Shown here piece after piece: positions 62,601 to 64,000 of a DNA stretch of 64,000 bases. Numbering within the stretch: the stretch's first letter is position 1; every line of letters starts with the position of its first letter. A program made the position numbers and the translations under genes. Origin of the DNA: Pedobacter punctiformis (GTDB lineage Bacteria; Bacteroidota; Bacteroidia; Sphingobacteriales; Sphingobacteriaceae). Below the pieces are notes generated by a model, which was not told where the DNA came from, did not search any database, and saw only the letters and a list, made by a program, of their open reading frames with translations. The stretch spans positions 62,001 through 126,000 of the forward strand of contig NZ_JAPWGM010000007.1 in assembly GCF_027213715.1 (NCBI RefSeq), given 5' to 3'.

Positions 62601-62848
62601 TTAGTGCTACAGCTATTCGTTTACGTGAAGTTAGTCTGGGTTATAACTTACCTAAAAATTTAATTTCTAAAGTTGGTTTAACCAATGCCCGTTTCACTTT
62701 AATCGGCAGAAATTTATGGATTATTCATAAAAACGTTCCAAATATCGATCCTGAAACCGCTTTTGCAACAGACAATGCACAAGGTTTAGAATCTTTACAG
62801 CTGCCAACAACCAGAAGTTATGGCTTTAGCTTAAATCTTACTTTTTAA
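59663..62848 (+). CDS. SusC/RagA-type TonB-linked outer-membrane protein
   Basis: This 1061-residue nutrient importer has a signal peptide (about residues 1-24, ending ARG/Q). The carboxypeptidase-like domain is at about 28-110 (GKLSGSVTDKADGLPIPGVSIRVEG), and VVITALGINKEKKSLGYAIQEVKG marks the start of the TonB-plug region. SusC-family plug motifs follow: NALAGKVAGVNITNSQGNMGSSRIVIRG, QPLFVVDGVPVDN and SVLKGPNAAALYGSRAANGVIIIKTK. A barrel ends in Phe (SLNLTF). It pairs with the susD gene 4 bp downstream. The riboswitch and Cys leader upstream point to a sulfur-containing substrate or sulfur-starvation uptake rather than ordinary polysaccharide use. Confidence 0.95.
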   Translation: MFQNRLLLFGLFWLFTIFSLSARGQGKLSGSVTDKADGLPIPGVSIRVEGKNTGAITDTNGQFSIQAASGDVLSISYIGYQTQTFKINNAGKIQIALEQAKNNLQEVVITALGINKEKKSLGYAIQEVKGSDLAEAKESNLVNALAGKVAGVNITNSQGNMGSSRIVIRGETSISGNNQPLFVVDGVPVDNSQLGAGGSRDFANAISDINSEDIETISVLKGPNAAALYGSRAANGVIIIKTKSGKRGKASSISINSSTTFEDLLVLPEYQDVFGQGSNGEFSYVNGKDKGVNDGVDESWGPKMDGRLIPQFNSNGVAVPFVPHPNNVRDFFETGHTLNNGVSFTGGGDAYNYRFSYNNSAQKGVIPNSELNKNSFGLNTSFDLLPKLKLDLSANYVRTSSDNLPGAGGKRSTSTMLQFLWFGRQVDVGALKNYIGADGQPFNWNNSYYSNPYFIAYENTVAQRRDRLIGTVGLTYQINSTLKANFHTGNDYYNDRRKLKVAYGTNGTPLGSYQEVGYTVNENNTEASLSFNKHLNKDFNLDVLAGGNLRSKFNEENNQTAQNLAVAGIYTLKNSRDPLISSNSFGKLKVYSVFSSAQLGFRDYAYLNVTARNDWSSTLPAKNNSYFYPSVNGSLILSEAFDWKSDVLTFAKLRGGWSRVGKDTDPYQLLNTYSFNPVFGSYPLLSLTDRYLNPDLKPEYTNSSEIGFELAFLKSRIRLDVSAYNTNSFNQIFNADVSSGTGFSQKLINAGRINNKGVEVQLGLTPVKQTGGLQWDVNVNYSLNRSKVVELDPEGNFQNVILGSGGVQVLASVGQPYGTLFGTTYLRNANGDILVNSSGYAQVDPTKHVLGVYTPKWIGSINNDFSYKGFTLGFLVDAKVGGLIYSGTHATGFTTGVLAETLPGRDEEHGGLPYYYPGNNKTLAAVQLSSHSSTAPGAATVYHDGVIFDGVRADGSKNTSVLSAQQYYKAIANVNEAHVFSATAIRLREVSLGYNLPKNLISKVGLTNARFTLIGRNLWIIHKNVPNIDPETAFATDNAQGLESLQLPTTRSYGFSLNLTF

Positions 62849-62852
62849 TTCT

Positions 62853-64000
62853 ATGATCATGATCAAAAAAACATATACCATTGCCCTGAGCTTAATTGTT
62901 TTAACCCTGGGCGCCTGCAAAAAAGACCTGCTCGATACCAATAAAAATCCAAATGAGTCAGAAACCGCACAATCTGATTATTTATTAGCCAATGCAATAA
63001 AAAGCGCTGCTGATAATTATTACAGTACGGCAAATACTATGGATGCAAGTTTATTATTTATACAATATTGGGCTAAAATTCAATACCCGGATCAGGACCG
63101 TTATATTTTTACCAACGGTAGCTTTGAAAGTGGCTGGAAGAGTTTTTACACGCAGAGTTTAGCCGATTTAAATGTGCTGATTAAGCAGGGACAACAGCAA
63201 AATAATCCAAATTATACCGCAGTAGGACTAACTTTACGCAGCTGGATATTTTCAGTACTTACAGATGCTTATGGAAGTATACCATACAAAGAAGCATTGG
63301 ATATTTCTAAGATTACGCCAAAATACGATGATCAGCGTACTGTTTATATCGGTTTAATTGCAGACTTAAAAACAGCTTTAACCACTTATAACCCTTCGGG
63401 AAATGCCATTGGAGGCGATCCGGTTTTTGGTGGAAATATTAACAGCTGGCGTAAATTTGCCAATGCGCTTCGTTTTCGTTTGGCATTAAGAATTGCAGAC
63501 CGTGAACCCGACTTGGCTAAACAAACAATTACTGAAGTATTGGCAGATCCAGCTGGATTAATCAGTACAGAATCAGAATCGGTGCAATTTGTTTATGCAA
63601 GTTCTCCAAATCAAAACCCAATTGCTAAAATCTTCGAAACCCGTGATGATTATCGTGTTTCGAAAACACTGGTTGATAAATTAATAGGTTTAAATGATCC
63701 GCGTTTGGCTTTTTATGCAAATAAAACGGCTACAGCAACGCCCGAGATTTATGCAGGCTTGCCCAATGGGGTAACCAAAACCAGCAGCTCCCGCTTTGAT
63801 TTAACCTCTAAACCCGGAAACTTCTTTACAAAAGCATCGGCCCCAGCGGTTATTTTAAGTTATTCGGAATCTTTATTTGACCGGGCAGAAGCCGCTTCGA
63901 GGGGATTCTCAACCGAAAATGCGGCTGCTTTATATCAACAAGCCATTACCACGTCTTTTCAATATTATGGAATTGATGGGGCATCTATCCAAGCTTATCT
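62853..64000 (+). CDS. SusD/RagB-type surface lipoprotein (partial)
   Basis: This is the nutrient-binding lid lipoprotein of the SusCD complex. The reading frame runs off the right edge after about 382 codons with no stop. It has a lipoprotein signal (TIALSLIVLTLGAC, with the Cys at residue 22). The family helix motifs include LANAIKSAADNYYSTANTMD, ILSYSESLFDRAEAASRGF and NALRFRLALRIADREPDLAK. An alternative ATG lies two codons downstream (62859). It follows susC after 4 bp. Its ligand probably matches that of the riboswitch-controlled SusC. Confidence 0.92.
   Translation, partial: MIMIKKTYTIALSLIVLTLGACKKDLLDTNKNPNESETAQSDYLLANAIKSAADNYYSTANTMDASLLFIQYWAKIQYPDQDRYIFTNGSFESGWKSFYTQSLADLNVLIKQGQQQNNPNYTAVGLTLRSWIFSVLTDAYGSIPYKEALDISKITPKYDDQRTVYIGLIADLKTALTTYNPSGNAIGGDPVFGGNINSWRKFANALRFRLALRIADREPDLAKQTITEVLADPAGLISTESESVQFVYASSPNQNPIAKIFETRDDYRVSKTLVDKLIGLNDPRLAFYANKTATATPEIYAGLPNGVTKTSSSRFDLTSKPGNFFTKASAPAVILSYSESLFDRAEAASRGFSTENAAALYQQAITTSFQYYGIDGASIQAY

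Noticed and set aside
1..64000. CRISPR array, tRNA, rRNA, prophage or intact insertion sequence
   Set aside because: I read both strands and saw no regularly spaced repeats, cloverleaf genes, rRNA signatures, integrase or transposase. A covariance-model scan would settle small RNAs.

Overview
The window is an AT-rich bacterial chromosome segment that looks like a Bacteroidota genome of the Sphingobacteriaceae, most like Pedobacter. The evidence is a SusC/SusD pair, TonB-dependent barrels with carboxypeptidase-like N-terminal domains, GLPGLI and M56/BlaI genes, Reg_prop/Y_Y_Y hybrid sensors, the MqnC menaquinone enzyme, and repeated promoters of the Bacteroidota type (TTG or TTTG, about 17-22 bp, then TAnnTTTG). 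I saw no tRNA, rRNA, CRISPR array, intact insertion sequence or phage gene. Most of the window is chromosomal core interspersed with short accessory loci.

Layout. 1-9 kb: methylmalonyl-CoA epimerase, ribosomal protein L31 type B, a GlmU-like nucleotidyltransferase, tpiA-prmA, mpl, an XRE regulator, a GNAT protein and scpB. 9-15 kb: a LytS/LytTR-type two-component pair divergent from two Tat-exported ferritin-like proteins. 15-19 kb: mqnC, then an uncharacterised three-gene cassette (membrane-anchored Ppx/GppA-like ASKHA protein, two-TM coiled-coil protein, soluble coiled-coil protein). 19-24 kb: a catalytic/non-catalytic M16 peptidase pair, ppnP and guaB. 24-30 kb: a TonB receptor preceded by a Cys-run leader peptide, a LOG protein, a MaoC protein and small genes. 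30-42 kb: an MCC-type acyl-CoA carboxylase beta subunit, a SecA-like small protein, an M19 dipeptidase, trxB, a GH20 hexosaminidase under a perfect LacI-type operator, a DgkA-family kinase, an ECF sigma factor and an SDF symporter. 42-48.5 kb: a BlaI-M56 module and, convergent to it, a GLPGLI-outer-membrane-barrel operon. The promoters of the two units carry nearly the same three-half-site operator. 48.8-57.5 kb: rplU-rpmA, two hypothetical envelope genes, a polyprenyl synthase, RNase R, a fused oligopeptide ABC ATPase and a PolB-like exonuclease. 57.6-64 kb: DUF1579 and DUF72 genes, then a SAM-I riboswitch, a Cys-run leader peptide, susC and a susD that runs off the right edge.

The strongest unexplained signals are regulatory. 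Two unrelated TonB receptors are each preceded by a tiny ORF containing a run of three or four Cys codons, and those codons form one arm of a small hairpin. One of these ORFs lies directly after a SAM-I riboswitch. This suggests that outer-membrane uptake is controlled by both S-adenosylmethionine and cysteine supply. The three-gene Ppx/GppA-coiled-coil cassette and the shared BlaI-type operator are the next best candidates for undescribed biology. Decayed genes are also present: a VOC protein with an internal deletion and a frameshifted secreted protein. One intergenic region is packed with inverted repeats.
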